From the NCBI RefSeq assembly GCF_000472545.1, contig NZ_AWZV01000012.1, positions 153,225 to 217,224 of the forward strand: a stretch of DNA of 64,000 nucleotides, in the 5' to 3' direction. How positions within the stretch are numbered: the stretch's first letter is position 1; every line of letters starts with the position of its first letter. The stretch comes from Burkholderia sp. WSM2232 (lineage in GTDB: Bacteria > Pseudomonadota > Gammaproteobacteria > Burkholderiales > Burkholderiaceae). This document shows positions 1-8,839 of this stretch, piece by piece. A program made the position numbers and the translations under genes. The notes under the pieces were generated by a model. That model searched no databases. It worked only from the letters and a program-made list of their open reading frames with translations, and was not told where the DNA came from.

Positions 1-390
1 CATGACGGTCAGCATGCGTTCGACATCAACCTGGAAGTGAAACTGCGTCCGCAAGGCGCCAGTCAGGCGACAACGATCGCGCGGACCAACTTCAGGCATA
101 TGTACTGGACGATGGCGCAGCAGCTCGCCCATCACACGGTGTCGGGCTGCAACACGCGAGTGGGCGACCTGATGGGCTCGGGCACGATCAGCGGTCCGAC
201 GGAAGATTCATACGGCAGCCTGCTCGAACTGACGTGGAACGGCAAAAAGCCGCTCGAGCTGAAAGAGGGCGGCACGCGCAGCTTCATTGAAGACGGCGAT
301 GAATTGACGCTTGCGGGCTGGTGCCAGGGCGACGGTTATCGCGTGGGGTTCGGTACCTGCGTCGGCGAGATTCTCGCGGCGCACGAGTGA
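1..390 (+). CDS. fahA: Fumarylacetoacetase, C-terminal part (cut by the left edge)
   Basis: The reading frame is open from the first base (HDGQHAFDINLEVKLRP...) to a TGA at 388-390, so only the last 129 residues are visible. The segment matches the C-terminal domain of fumarylacetoacetase, the last enzyme of the homogentisate branch of tyrosine catabolism, which hydrolyses fumarylacetoacetate to fumarate and acetoacetate. Recognisable family features are NFRHMYWTMAQQLAHHTVSGC, which carries the conserved catalytic-site His, the stretch GDLMGSGTISGP, and the terminal LTLAGWCQGDGYRVGFGTC. In this bacterial group fahA usually follows homogentisate dioxygenase (hmgA); that gene would lie to the left of the window. 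The family call is secure; the start is not visible. Confidence 0.93.
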   Translation, partial: HDGQHAFDINLEVKLRPQGASQATTIARTNFRHMYWTMAQQLAHHTVSGCNTRVGDLMGSGTISGPTEDSYGSLLELTWNGKKPLELKEGGTRSFIEDGDELTLAGWCQGDGYRVGFGTCVGEILAAHE

Positions 391-450
391 TGAAGGCGCG
401 CCGGCCGCATCAGGCCGGCCGGCGCGCGGCGAGGCGTTTTCGAACCGCGC

Positions 451-1617
451 TTACCCCGCCACGGCCATGCGCTGCGCGCGCCGGTCGATGGACACCGACC
501 ACAACGTCAGCGCCAGCGCGCCAACGGATGTCGCCACGCCGACCCACGGCAGCATGGTCAGCGGCGCGCCCGAGCCGATCGCCATGCCGCCCAGCCACGC
601 GCCCATTGCATTGCCGAGGTTGAACGCACCCTGGTTCAACGTCGACGCGAGATTCGGCGCGTGGCTCGCGCGGTCGACAATCAGCATTTGCAGCGGCGGC
701 ACGATGGCGAACGCCAGAACGCCCCACGCGAAGATAGTGATCATCGCCGGGATTTCGGCGTGCATGGTGCCGGCGAAAATCGTCAGGATCACGACGATGG
801 CGAACAGGAAGGCCACCAGCGAAGGCATGAGCCGCCAGTCGGCGAGCTTGCCGCCAAGCGTGCTGCCAACGGTCAGACCAAGGCCGAAGAGCAGCAGCAC
901 CAGCGTGACCGCGTGCGGCGTAAAGCCGGTCACGTCTTCGAGAATCGGCGTGATGTAGGTGAATGTCGAGAACAGGCTGGCCGATGCCAGCACGCTGATG
1001 CCGAGCACCATCAGCACTTGCGGATTCTTCAGCACGCTGAACTCGCGCACGAGGCTCGCCTTCTGCATCTCGATCTTTGCGGGCAGGCACACCGCCAACG
1101 CGGCGGCCGCGGCAATGCCGATGCCGGTCACGGCCCAGAAGGTCGCGCGCCAGCCGGCCGCCTGGCCGAGCGCGGTGCCGAGCGGCACACCCAGCACGTT
1201 GGCGAGCGTGAGGCCAGTGAACATCAGCGCGATGGCCTGCGCGCGGCGGTTCGGCGCGACGAGCCCGGCGGCCACCACCGAGCCGATTCCGAAGAACGCG
1301 CCGTGGCAAAAGGCGGTGACGATGCGCGCGGCCATGAGCACCGCATAGCCCGGCGCGAGCGCACACAGCAGATTGCCGACGATGAATACCCCGATCAGGC
1401 TCATCAACGCTTTCTTGCGCGGCATATTGGCGACCGCGATCGCCACGATCGGCGCGCCGATCGTCACGCCCAGCGCATAGGCCGAGACCAGCATGCCTGC
1501 CGCCGGAATGGAGACCGACAGGTCGCGCGCGACATTGGGCAGGAGCCCCATGATGACGAATTCAGTAGTGCCGATGCCAAAGGCGGCGACGGCAAGAGCA
1601 AGCAGGGGCAAAGGCAT
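451..1617 (-). CDS. MFS drug/arabinose-type exporter (DHA1 family)
   Basis: A 388-residue major facilitator protein with about twelve hydrophobic segments, resembling the AraJ/YdhP group of 12-TM efflux permeases. The first helix carries FGIGTTEFVIMG, typical of this group, and the TM2-TM3 loop has a basic motif (ANMPRKKALM). The reading frame extends upstream to 1704, but the extra 29 residues are Arg-rich and unlike any MFS N-terminus, so the ATG at 1617 (MPLPLLALAVAAFG) is chosen. The substrate cannot be told from sequence; relatives export sugars or drugs using the proton gradient. It points away from the following crotonase gene's promoter side and shows no obvious operon partner. Confidence 0.85.
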   Translation of the reverse strand: MPLPLLALAVAAFGIGTTEFVIMGLLPNVARDLSVSIPAAGMLVSAYALGVTIGAPIVAIAVANMPRKKALMSLIGVFIVGNLLCALAPGYAVLMAARIVTAFCHGAFFGIGSVVAAGLVAPNRRAQAIALMFTGLTLANVLGVPLGTALGQAAGWRATFWAVTGIGIAAAAALAVCLPAKIEMQKASLVREFSVLKNPQVLMVLGISVLASASLFSTFTYITPILEDVTGFTPHAVTLVLLLFGLGLTVGSTLGGKLADWRLMPSLVAFLFAIVVILTIFAGTMHAEIPAMITIFAWGVLAFAIVPPLQMLIVDRASHAPNLASTLNQGAFNLGNAMGAWLGGMAIGSGAPLTMLPWVGVATSVGALALTLWSVSIDRRAQRMAVAG

Positions 1618-1787
1618 GTCGGTGGACTGTGAGTCGGCGCGGCGCAGGCGTCGCGCGGCCGGCGCGCGTCTTCGGGACGAGAGCGCATGCACCGGACGAG
1701 GCAAGGAAATCAGGGATTCTACCTAAGTCAAAACGATAGTGCTGAGCGCCGGGGAGTGCGGCTTTTGCGCCGAGCCCGAACTCAACG

Positions 1788-2612
1788 CTAGGCCCCGCCG
1801 TCCTGCGGACCCAGCGCTTTCCCGTGCCGGCCCGCGCCCCGGGCAAAACGCTCGGCGCCCGCGAAGCCCTCCTCGAATACCGCCTGATAGCCGCCCGCGC
1901 CCTCCCGCCGCAGGGCCTCCGCGAGATTTTCCAGCGGGCTGTTTTCCAGCGCCGAGCGGCGGTCGGCCAGCAGCGCCGCCTGCGGAAACGCGGCCAGTTC
2001 GGCCGCAAGTCGCTCCGCCGACGCGCGCGCCTCGCCGGTGCGGACCACGCGATTGGCCAGCCCGAAGGCGAGCGCCTCCTGCGCGCTCACCGCGCGTCCT
2101 GTGAGAATCAGGTCGAGCGCGCGCGACAGGCCGATCAGGCGGGGCAAGCGGATCGTCCCGCCGTCGATCAACGGAATGCCCACCCGGCGGCAGAACACGC
2201 CGAGCACCGCGTCCTCCTCGACGACTCGCAGGTCGCACATGGCCGCGAGTTCCAGCCCGCCCGCGACTGCATAGCCCGCAATCGCGGCGATGACCGGCTT
2301 CGCGAAATTCATGCGCGTCGGTCCCATCGGCCCTGAGCCGCCGCCGTCCGCGCTGATCTGGTTGCGGCGCGCTTCGTCGGCGAGCGCGCTCAGGTCGGCG
2401 CCCGCGCAGAAGGTGCCGCCCGCGCCGAACAGCACGGCCGCGCGCCACGCGGGCTCGGCCTCGAAGCACTGGAAGGCGGCGCTCAACGCATCGGCGACGT
2501 GGCGGTCTACTGCATTACGGCGCTCCGGACGCTCAAGCACGATCGTTGCTACGCCGTTATCGTGATTAGCCTCGATGCGCACATGCTGATTGAAATTTCG
2601 CGTGTCGGTCAT
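1788..2612 (-). CDS. Crotonase-fold enoyl-CoA hydratase/isomerase family protein
   Basis: A 274-residue protein of the crotonase superfamily, which binds acyl-CoA thioesters. Visible family features are the oxyanion-hole segment GTFCAGADLSAL, the second oxyanion segment AGYAVAGGLELAAMCDLRV with one of the two catalytic Glu positions retained, and GGTIRLPRLIGLSRALDLILTGR. The second catalytic Glu of true hydratases lies in a QPE-x-x-LG motif; here the aligned stretch reads VFCRRVGIP, so that Glu is absent. It may therefore be an isomerase, hydrolase or other crotonase rather than a canonical hydratase. No fatty-acid oxidation partner lies beside it. The C-terminal tail is Gly/Arg-rich. Confidence 0.8.
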   Translation of the reverse strand: MTDTRNFNQHVRIEANHDNGVATIVLERPERRNAVDRHVADALSAAFQCFEAEPAWRAAVLFGAGGTFCAGADLSALADEARRNQISADGGGSGPMGPTRMNFAKPVIAAIAGYAVAGGLELAAMCDLRVVEEDAVLGVFCRRVGIPLIDGGTIRLPRLIGLSRALDLILTGRAVSAQEALAFGLANRVVRTGEARASAERLAAELAAFPQAALLADRRSALENSPLENLAEALRREGAGGYQAVFEEGFAGAERFARGAGRHGKALGPQDGGA

Positions 2613-2713
2613 CGTTGTGTCCTTGAAGGTCCGCGCCCGCCCGTTCCCTCGCCCCTCGTGGGATCGTGCGCTTTTGCAGCGCTCATGCAGAGCAGTTAAT
2701 ACCGTGGCTTGTC

Positions 2714-3328
2714 ATGCTTCTTTCACAATCGACTCGTAGCGTTAGCGCTCTCTTAACGCGCTGGCGCACTGCTGCCAGCTTCTCGAGCCTGCCTTTGCCT
2801 TTGTCCAATTCATCGTCCGCGGATGCGCGGGCCTGCGTCGAAACAGTCTGGATAGTGCCGCTCGATCGGCATTCATGGTACGACCATGTGCGTCTGAAAC
2901 GCGTCTTCGTCGCGGACGGTACGCGGCATCAGGTCGTGCTCGTCGACGCGCGCAAACTGCTCGCGTGCGCCGATCGCGACAACACCGATTATGTGCTGAA
3001 GCCCATTGCCGAATGGCATGCGGGAAAAGTGCGCGGCATTCGCGAGTTTCTCGATCCCGACAATCCGCGCGTTCCCCAAATGCCGTACGTGACCATCTCG
3101 ACGCGCCGTGCGCCCGGCTTGCTCGGCTGGCTGGGCCTGCAACGCGAGGGTGTCGTGTCGTTTCGAAATGGCCAGCATCGCGCGCGCTATCTCGCTGAGG
3201 CCGGGGCGCGCTGGTTTCCCGTCGAAGTGCACGAGCGCGAGTCGGCATTGCTGCGTGAGTTGTGCGGCGCAGCGGACGACGCCCGCACGGCGATCCGTTG
3301 CGTTACGCCCGGTGGGGGTGGCGTGTAG
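2714..3328 (+). CDS. Hypothetical protein, possibly of the plasmid fertility-inhibition / ParB-sulfiredoxin-like family
   Basis: A 204-residue protein from the ATG at 2714; an in-frame GTG at 2666 would add 16 residues. The first ~40 residues are low-complexity Ser/Leu. The remainder has a compact conserved look: VWIVPLDRHSWYDHVRLKRVF, VVLVDARKLLAC, EWHAGKVRGIREFLDP, and FRNGQHRARYLAEAGARWFPVEVHE. The F-x-N-G-x-H-R-x-R segment resembles the motif of ParB/sulfiredoxin-fold proteins, and the overall pattern recalls proteins named 'plasmid fertility inhibition factor family'. That family assignment is from memory of the motif and is tentative. No plasmid or conjugation genes are nearby. It is divergent from the crotonase gene. 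Confidence 0.6.
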   Translation: MLLSQSTRSVSALLTRWRTAASFSSLPLPLSNSSSADARACVETVWIVPLDRHSWYDHVRLKRVFVADGTRHQVVLVDARKLLACADRDNTDYVLKPIAEWHAGKVRGIREFLDPDNPRVPQMPYVTISTRRAPGLLGWLGLQREGVVSFRNGQHRARYLAEAGARWFPVEVHERESALLRELCGAADDARTAIRCVTPGGGGV

Positions 3329-3408
3329 CGGCTCGGCTCGCCGGGTGGGCCGACTGGGCCGAGTGGTGCGAGTTGGGCGAATGCGCGAGGCGCGCCGCAA
3401 ACACGGAT

Positions 3409-4407
3409 CTAACCGTTTGCGCGCACCGCATTGCGGGGTGTGCCGGCCTGCCACGCCGCGACGTTCGCGAGCGTGGTCTGCGCGATCTCGTTCATTGCCT
3501 CGCGTGTAAAGAACGCCTGGTGCGCGGTCACGATTACATTTGGGAACATCAGCAGACGGGCGAGCACGTCGTCTTGCAGCGGCAGATTCGAATGGTCCTC
3601 GAAGAACAGGCCGCCTTCTTCTTCGTAGACGTCGAGCCCCAGATGGCCAAGCTGGCCGTCCTTCAGCGCACCGACGAGCGCGTTGCTCTCGACAAGACCG
3701 CCGCGCCCGGTGTTGATCAGCATCGCACCACGCTTCATCCTGGCGAGCGCCGCCGCGTCGATCAGATGGTACGTAGACGGCACCAGCGGACAATGCAGGC
3801 TGACAATGTCCGATTCCGCGAGCAGCGTGTCCAGCGCGACGTAACGCGCGCCGAGCGCGAGCAGATCGTCGGCTGGCGTGCCTGGATCGTGCGCAAGCAC
3901 GCGCATGCCGAAGCCCGCCATGATGCGTCCGAACACGCGGCCAATCATCCCGGTGCCGATTATGCCGACAGTCTTGCCGTGCAGATCGAAACCCAGCAGC
4001 CCGTGCAGCGAGAAATCGCCTTCACGCGTTCGCGCGACGGCGCGCGGAATGCGTCGGTTCAACGCGAGAATGAGGCCGACGGCATGCTCGGCAACCGCAT
4101 GCGGCGAATAGGCCGGCACGCGAGCGACGGCAATGCCAAGGCGCTCGGCCGCCGCGAGGTCGACGTGATTGAAGCCAGCGGAGCGCAACGCGATCATGCG
4201 CGTGCCGCCCGCATGCAGGCGTTCCAGCACCGCAGCGTCGGCCAGGTCGTTGACGAACGGACACACCACGTCATAGCCGCGGGCGAGAACAGCGGTTTCA
4301 CTATCCAGATGCGATTCCTGGAAATGCAGTTCATAGCGATGCGCCGCATTCGCTTCAGTGAAAGTTTCGACATCGTATTGGCGGCTGCTGAACAAAATCA
4401 TGCGCAT
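3409..4407 (-). CDS. ldhA: D-2-hydroxyacid dehydrogenase, D-lactate dehydrogenase-like
   Basis: A 332-residue NAD-dependent D-2-hydroxyacid dehydrogenase closest in pattern to fermentative D-lactate dehydrogenase, which reduces pyruvate to D-lactate in the cytoplasm. The N-terminus MRMILFSSRQYDVETF matches the LdhA start. Also visible are LRSAGFNHVDL (substrate-binding Arg region), the Rossmann motif GIIGTGMIGRVFG, the second Arg/Glu active-site segment INTGRGGLVESNAL and the catalytic His context VIVTAHQAFFT. Length equals the usual ~330. It stands alone on the minus strand with an 0.8 kb gap on its 5' side. The substrate could be another 2-oxoacid. Confidence 0.88.
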   Translation of the reverse strand: MRMILFSSRQYDVETFTEANAAHRYELHFQESHLDSETAVLARGYDVVCPFVNDLADAAVLERLHAGGTRMIALRSAGFNHVDLAAAERLGIAVARVPAYSPHAVAEHAVGLILALNRRIPRAVARTREGDFSLHGLLGFDLHGKTVGIIGTGMIGRVFGRIMAGFGMRVLAHDPGTPADDLLALGARYVALDTLLAESDIVSLHCPLVPSTYHLIDAAALARMKRGAMLINTGRGGLVESNALVGALKDGQLGHLGLDVYEEEGGLFFEDHSNLPLQDDVLARLLMFPNVIVTAHQAFFTREAMNEIAQTTLANVAAWQAGTPRNAVRANG

Positions 4408-4593
4408 TGCCTACTCCTGAATATCGCGTACGGCCGCGCGGTCAATTCACGCTTAATGCGACGTGCGCCACAGCCCGGCGCGAACGAGTATAACGAAGTT
4501 ATCGCAATCGTAATCTGACAAAGCGCATGAGAATGCGCTTTGCTTAGATCCACCTTTTGCGAAGTTCAAGGTTAATCGACGAAAAAAATAGCG

Positions 4594-4622
4594 TTGACAG
4601 GCATCCTAAACTTTCATAACTT
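4594..4622 (+). promoter_or_regulatory. Possible sigma-70 promoter in the ldhA-aspT intergenic region
   Basis: In the 814-bp gap between ldhA and aspT the AT-rich stretch around 4575-4630 holds a perfect -35 hexamer TTGACA at 4594-4599 followed after 17 bp by TAACTT at 4617-4622, a weak -10 match. It could drive aspT-aspD, but it lies about 600 bp upstream of that start, so the transcript would have a long leader. The rest of the gap (4625-5220) shows no convincing gene; a 10-codon reading frame (MSKTNYRARA, from 5190) overlaps the aspT start by ATGA and could be a leader peptide, without further support. Confidence 0.3.
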
Positions 4623-5221
4623 AAAAAAGCTCGTGAACCGAATTCCAGCGCTGTGGCACTTGCGGTTCCGGTTGCGGTTTTCGCCTTCAGCGCTGCTCCC
4701 AGTTGGACCGTGAACGACAGCGACTTAGTGCCGCATTGCTGTTTCCCAACTACGTGTGGGATATGACGCTATTGATTTTTTTGGCGGGCAGTTGAGCCAG
4801 ATCACTTATCGAGCGAAGGGTTACGCATCATTTGACTGCGCAGTCTGCTTGCGCAGATTGCGAACGAACGCGTGAATCAGTCATCCCACTATGATCGGAA
4901 TTGCCGAAGACTCAACCGGAGATCGCACTATTTACGAGCCCTGCATTCGGAATCTGTTCGTTCTGTCTCCGCTTCGGTCGTGCCGACTATCTGGCGGGTA
5001 TCGCCTTATTGGTCTTTATGCCGGCACTGACCAATGGCTCGCAATAACTTCGCCGATATCCGCCAGGCGCCACGCTCACTCACGCACCTTCCCGCCCTTT
5101 TCACCCACGTTGGGACCGGTCGCTGCCGGCCCCGCCGCCCATCCACGTTGAACGGTCCGCCTTGCCTCACGCGACCGCAGCGCCATGCAATGAGTAAGAC
5201 TAACTATCGAGCGAGGGCATG

Positions 5222-6904
5222 ATGGACTGGCTACATCACGTTTTTCAAAAATCACCGGAGATGGCGCTGTTTTTATCGCTGGCAGCCGGCTACTTCATCG
5301 GCCAGATCAACTTCGGCAAGTTCCAGCTGGGTGGCGTCGGCGGGTCGCTGCTTGCGGCGGTGGTCATCAGTCAGGCCGGTGTCACGATCGACAACGGTGT
5401 GAAAAGCGTCATGTTCGCCGTCTTCATCTACGCGGTCGGTTACGACTCCGGGCCGGGCTTTTTCAATTCGCTGAACCGCAAAACGCTACGTGAGATTGCG
5501 ATGGCGGTGTTCCTCGCCGTCACCGCGTTGATTACCGTGGTGGTGTGCGCGAAGCTGTTCCATCTGAACAAGGGACTGGCGGCCGGCCTCGCGGGCGGCG
5601 CGCTCACGCAGTCCGCGATCATCGGCACTGCGGGCGACGCGATTGCGCGGCTCGGCCTGCCCGCCGACGAGGTCAAGGCGCTGCAGTCGGACGTGGCGAT
5701 TGCCTACGCGGTGACATACGTGTTCGGTTCGCTCGGCGCGATTATCGTGTGCGTCAATATCCTGCCGAAGTTCATGGGGCAGAGCCTGCGCGACGCTTCC
5801 ATCGAGGCAGAGCGCGAACTCATGTCGGGTGGAACGTCAGGCGGTCCGGGGCAGCTTCTCGCGCTGCCGGAACTGATTGGGCGCGCATACCGGATCGACG
5901 TCAGCGCAGGCAAGTCGGTCAAGCAGGTAGAGACGCTGCACCACGACCTGCTGACCATCGAGCGCATCAAGCGGGGCGGCCACCTGCTCGACCCGGCGCC
6001 GGACCTGATACTCCAGCCCGACGACGTGGTGCTGGTGGTGGGCCGCCGCGAAGCCGTGGTCGAGTTCGGCTCCAACGGCAGCGAGGTCGCCGACATCGGC
6101 GACGTGGGCGTGGTCATGCAAACACGCCAGGCCGTGTTCACGCGCAAGGGTATGAATCACACGACGATTGCCGCCGCGCGCGAGATCGTGGATCGCGACA
6201 TGCGCCACGGCGTGTATATCCAGAGCGCGTCGCGCGCCGGCCAGCCGTTGCCGCTGCTACCCGAGACGAAGCTCGAACACGGCGACGTGATCACCTTCTA
6301 CGGATCGCCGAAAGACACCCAACGCGCCGTCCAGGCCGCCGGTTACGAACTGCCCTACACCAACAAGACGGACTTCATCTACATGGGCGTGGGTCTCGTG
6401 CTTGGCTTGCTGATCGGGCTGATCGTTGTCAATGTCGGCGGCATTCCGCTCACCCTCGGCTCAGGCGGCGGCTGCCTGCTCGCTGGCCTGCTGTTCGGCT
6501 GGATGCGCGGCAAGCATCCCATGTACGGCGTGATGCCCACGGCGGCGTCGCAGTTGCTGAAGGACTTCGGGCTCGCGGCCTTCGTTGCCGTGGTCGGGCT
6601 GAATTCCGGCTTGCAGGCCGTGGTCACTGTGAAGCAGAGCGGTATGACGATCTTCCTGCTCGGTGTGTTCGTCACGCTGTTTCCTCTTCTGCTCACCATG
6701 CTGTTCGGCCGCTACGTGCTTCGCTACAACAACGCGGCCATCCTCGCGGGCGCGCTGACCGGCTCGCGCAGCGCCAATCCGGCATTCGGCGGCGTGCTCG
6801 ACAAGGCGGAGAGCGCAGTGCCCACCGTGCCGTTCGCCATTACGTATGCGATTGCAAACGTCGCGTTGACCTTGCTCGGGCCGCTCGTAGTGGGGCTTGT
6901 CTAG
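5222..6904 (+). CDS. aspT: Aspartate:alanine antiporter
   Basis: A 560-residue membrane protein of the AspT family (aspartate:alanine exchanger). Two blocks of hydrophobic segments, each starting with the AspT/YidE-type pattern (SLAAGYFIGQINFGKFQLGGVGG and GVGLVLGLLIGLIVVNVGG), flank a central hydrophilic region of roughly residues 190-385 with two TrkA-C-like domains (GRAYRIDVSAGKSVKQVE; GMNHTTIAAAREIVDRDMRHGVY). It exchanges extracellular aspartate for alanine. The next gene makes alanine from aspartate, so the pair forms a decarboxylative cycle that consumes a cytoplasmic proton and can generate proton motive force. Two ATGs are adjacent (5219 and 5222); GAGGG at 5213-5217 fits 5222 slightly better. 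Confidence 0.93.
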   Translation: MDWLHHVFQKSPEMALFLSLAAGYFIGQINFGKFQLGGVGGSLLAAVVISQAGVTIDNGVKSVMFAVFIYAVGYDSGPGFFNSLNRKTLREIAMAVFLAVTALITVVVCAKLFHLNKGLAAGLAGGALTQSAIIGTAGDAIARLGLPADEVKALQSDVAIAYAVTYVFGSLGAIIVCVNILPKFMGQSLRDASIEAERELMSGGTSGGPGQLLALPELIGRAYRIDVSAGKSVKQVETLHHDLLTIERIKRGGHLLDPAPDLILQPDDVVLVVGRREAVVEFGSNGSEVADIGDVGVVMQTRQAVFTRKGMNHTTIAAAREIVDRDMRHGVYIQSASRAGQPLPLLPETKLEHGDVITFYGSPKDTQRAVQAAGYELPYTNKTDFIYMGVGLVLGLLIGLIVVNVGGIPLTLGSGGGCLLAGLLFGWMRGKHPMYGVMPTAASQLLKDFGLAAFVAVVGLNSGLQAVVTVKQSGMTIFLLGVFVTLFPLLLTMLFGRYVLRYNNAAILAGALTGSRSANPAFGGVLDKAESAVPTVPFAITYAIANVALTLLGPLVVGLV

Positions 6905-6997
6905 CAACGCGCTTTACCGGTCTCTTTTTGCGCTGGCCGCAGCCTCACGCAGGCAACGCGCGGCGGCGCTTTCATCTGGCTCATTGGAGAACGCATC

Positions 6998-8662
6998 ATG
7001 GCAAAGGAAAAGGGCGACAGCAAACGCGGCGATATGGCGCAAGCGGGTTTTGAGGCGCTCAGTCCGTTCGAGTTGAAGGACGAGCTCATCAAGGCCGCGG
7101 GCGGCGGCGTTGTCGAGCGCCCGGCCAACGTTGCAATGCTCAACGCGGGGCGCGGCAATCCGAACTTTCTCGCGACGGTTCCGCGTCATGGCTTCTGGCA
7201 ACTCGGCCTCTTTGCGATGCGCGAGTCGGAGCGCTCGTTCGCCTACATGCCGGAAGGCGTCGGCGGGTTTCCACGGCGCGACGGGCTCGAGGAACGTTTC
7301 GATCTGTTCCTGCGCGAGAACAAGGGCGTGCCTGGCATCGACTTCCTGCGCGGGGCAGTGTCGTATGTGCGCGACCAGTTAGGACTGTCCGCCGGCGACT
7401 TCCTGTATGAAATGTGCGAGGGGATTCTGGCCTCGAACTACCCGGTGCCCGACCGGATGCTCAAGCTGTCCGAAATAATTGTCGGCCAGTACTTGCGGCG
7501 CGAGATGATCGGCGCCCATCCGTTCGTCGGCGAGTTCGACGTGTTCGCCGTCGAGGGCGGCACGGCGGCCATGACGTACATCTTCAACACGATGCGGGAG
7601 AATCACCTCATCAAGGCGGGCGACACGATCGCGCTCGGCATGCCGATCTTCACGCCGTACATCGAAATTCCTCGCCTGAACGACTACCAGTTGAACGTCG
7701 TGAATCTCGAGGCAGATGTCGCGAACGGCTGGCAATATTCGAAGGGCGAACTCGACAAGCTGCGCGATCCGAAAGTGAAAGCGTTCTTCCTCGTCAACCC
7801 GAGCAATCCGCCTTCGGTGAAGATCGACGACGAAAGCCTGCGCTACATTGCCGACATCGTGAAGGAACGGCCCGACCTGATTCTCCTGACCGACGACGTA
7901 TATGGCACGTTCGCCGACGATTTCGTTTCGCTGTTCGCGCTCGCGCCGAAGAACACGATCCTCGTGTATTCGTATTCAAAGTACTTCGGCGCGACCGGCT
8001 GGCGTCTCGGCACCATCGCGACGCATCGCGACAATGTGCTAGACAGGTTGATTGCCGAGTTGCCGAAGGACGTGAAGAAGCAGTTGCACGAACGCTACGA
8101 GTCGATCACGACCGAGCCCGAAAAGCTCAAGTTCATCGACCGTCTGGTAGCCGACAGCCGGACCGTGGCGCTCAATCACACGGCGGGGCTGTCTACGCCG
8201 CAGCAGGTGCAGATGGTGCTGTTTTCGCTGTTCTCGCTGATGGACACGCCCGACGCCTACAAGAACGCGCTCAAGCGCCTGATCCGCAAGCGCAAGCAGG
8301 CGCTCTACGAAGAGGTCGGCATATCGTTCGCCGACGACGACCCGAACCAGGTGGATTACTACACGATCCTCGACGTGGAGTTCCTCGGCGAGCGGGCCTA
8401 CGGGCGCGAGTTCGTCGACTGGCTGCTGAAGAACACCGAGCCGTCGGAGCTGCTATTTCGCCTTGCGCGGGAGGCGCGCGTCGTACTGTTGCCTGGACGA
8501 GGTTTCGGCACGCAGCATCCGTCGGGGCGCGTGTCGCTCGCCAACCTCAACGAGTCGGATTACCGGCAGATCGGGCGGGCGATGCGTCGGCTGATCGAGG
8601 AATACGTGGAGCGCTTCAATGCGGCAACCGGCAAGAAACTCGACAAGAACGCGGTGAAATGA
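6998..8662 (+). CDS. aspD: Aspartate 4-decarboxylase (bifunctional aspartate aminotransferase/4-decarboxylase)
   Basis: A 554-residue fold-type I PLP enzyme of the aspartate 4-decarboxylase family, which converts L-aspartate to L-alanine and CO2 in the cytoplasm. The PLP lysine is K328 in SYSKYFGATGWRLG; LVNPSNPPSVK and LTDDVYGTFADDF are the aminotransferase-type cofactor-binding segments. At ~550 residues it is much longer than ordinary aspartate aminotransferases (~400), as expected for AspD. The ATG at 6998 has a good ribosome site (TTGGAGA at -13). It lies 93 bp after aspT on the same strand, the same pairing as the aspartate-alanine exchange system of lactic acid bacteria. Confidence 0.93.
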   Translation: MAKEKGDSKRGDMAQAGFEALSPFELKDELIKAAGGGVVERPANVAMLNAGRGNPNFLATVPRHGFWQLGLFAMRESERSFAYMPEGVGGFPRRDGLEERFDLFLRENKGVPGIDFLRGAVSYVRDQLGLSAGDFLYEMCEGILASNYPVPDRMLKLSEIIVGQYLRREMIGAHPFVGEFDVFAVEGGTAAMTYIFNTMRENHLIKAGDTIALGMPIFTPYIEIPRLNDYQLNVVNLEADVANGWQYSKGELDKLRDPKVKAFFLVNPSNPPSVKIDDESLRYIADIVKERPDLILLTDDVYGTFADDFVSLFALAPKNTILVYSYSKYFGATGWRLGTIATHRDNVLDRLIAELPKDVKKQLHERYESITTEPEKLKFIDRLVADSRTVALNHTAGLSTPQQVQMVLFSLFSLMDTPDAYKNALKRLIRKRKQALYEEVGISFADDDPNQVDYYTILDVEFLGERAYGREFVDWLLKNTEPSELLFRLAREARVVLLPGRGFGTQHPSGRVSLANLNESDYRQIGRAMRRLIEEYVERFNAATGKKLDKNAVK

Positions 8663-8761
8663 CGCCAACGAACGGTGCCGAGACCGCGTCGCCGCCGCAC
8701 CGTTGCGCGAGGCAAGATCAAAAAACTTGCGCAATCGCGCGGATCGGTGAATGATCGAACG

Positions 8762-8795
8762 ACGGCCTCGCCAGCGTGACTGCTCGCGAGGCCGT
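8762..8795 (+). terminator. Hairpin downstream of aspD
   Basis: An inverted repeat with arms CGGCCTCG (8763-8770) and CGAGGCCG (8787-8794), extended by one A-T pair outside and one C-G pair inside, lies 100 bp after the aspD stop and 45 bp before the next start. No T-run follows, so it may be a weak terminator or an RNA-processing hairpin separating aspTD from the aminotransferase gene. Confidence 0.35.
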
Positions 8796-8839
8796 TGGCT
8801 GCTGTGCGTTCATCTTGCGTTTTCCTTCAAGTACCGATC

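Noticed and set aside
4891-5151. An 86-codon frame in the ldhA-aspT gap
   Set aside because: No ribosome site, no family, Pro/Arg-rich end; treated as non-coding.
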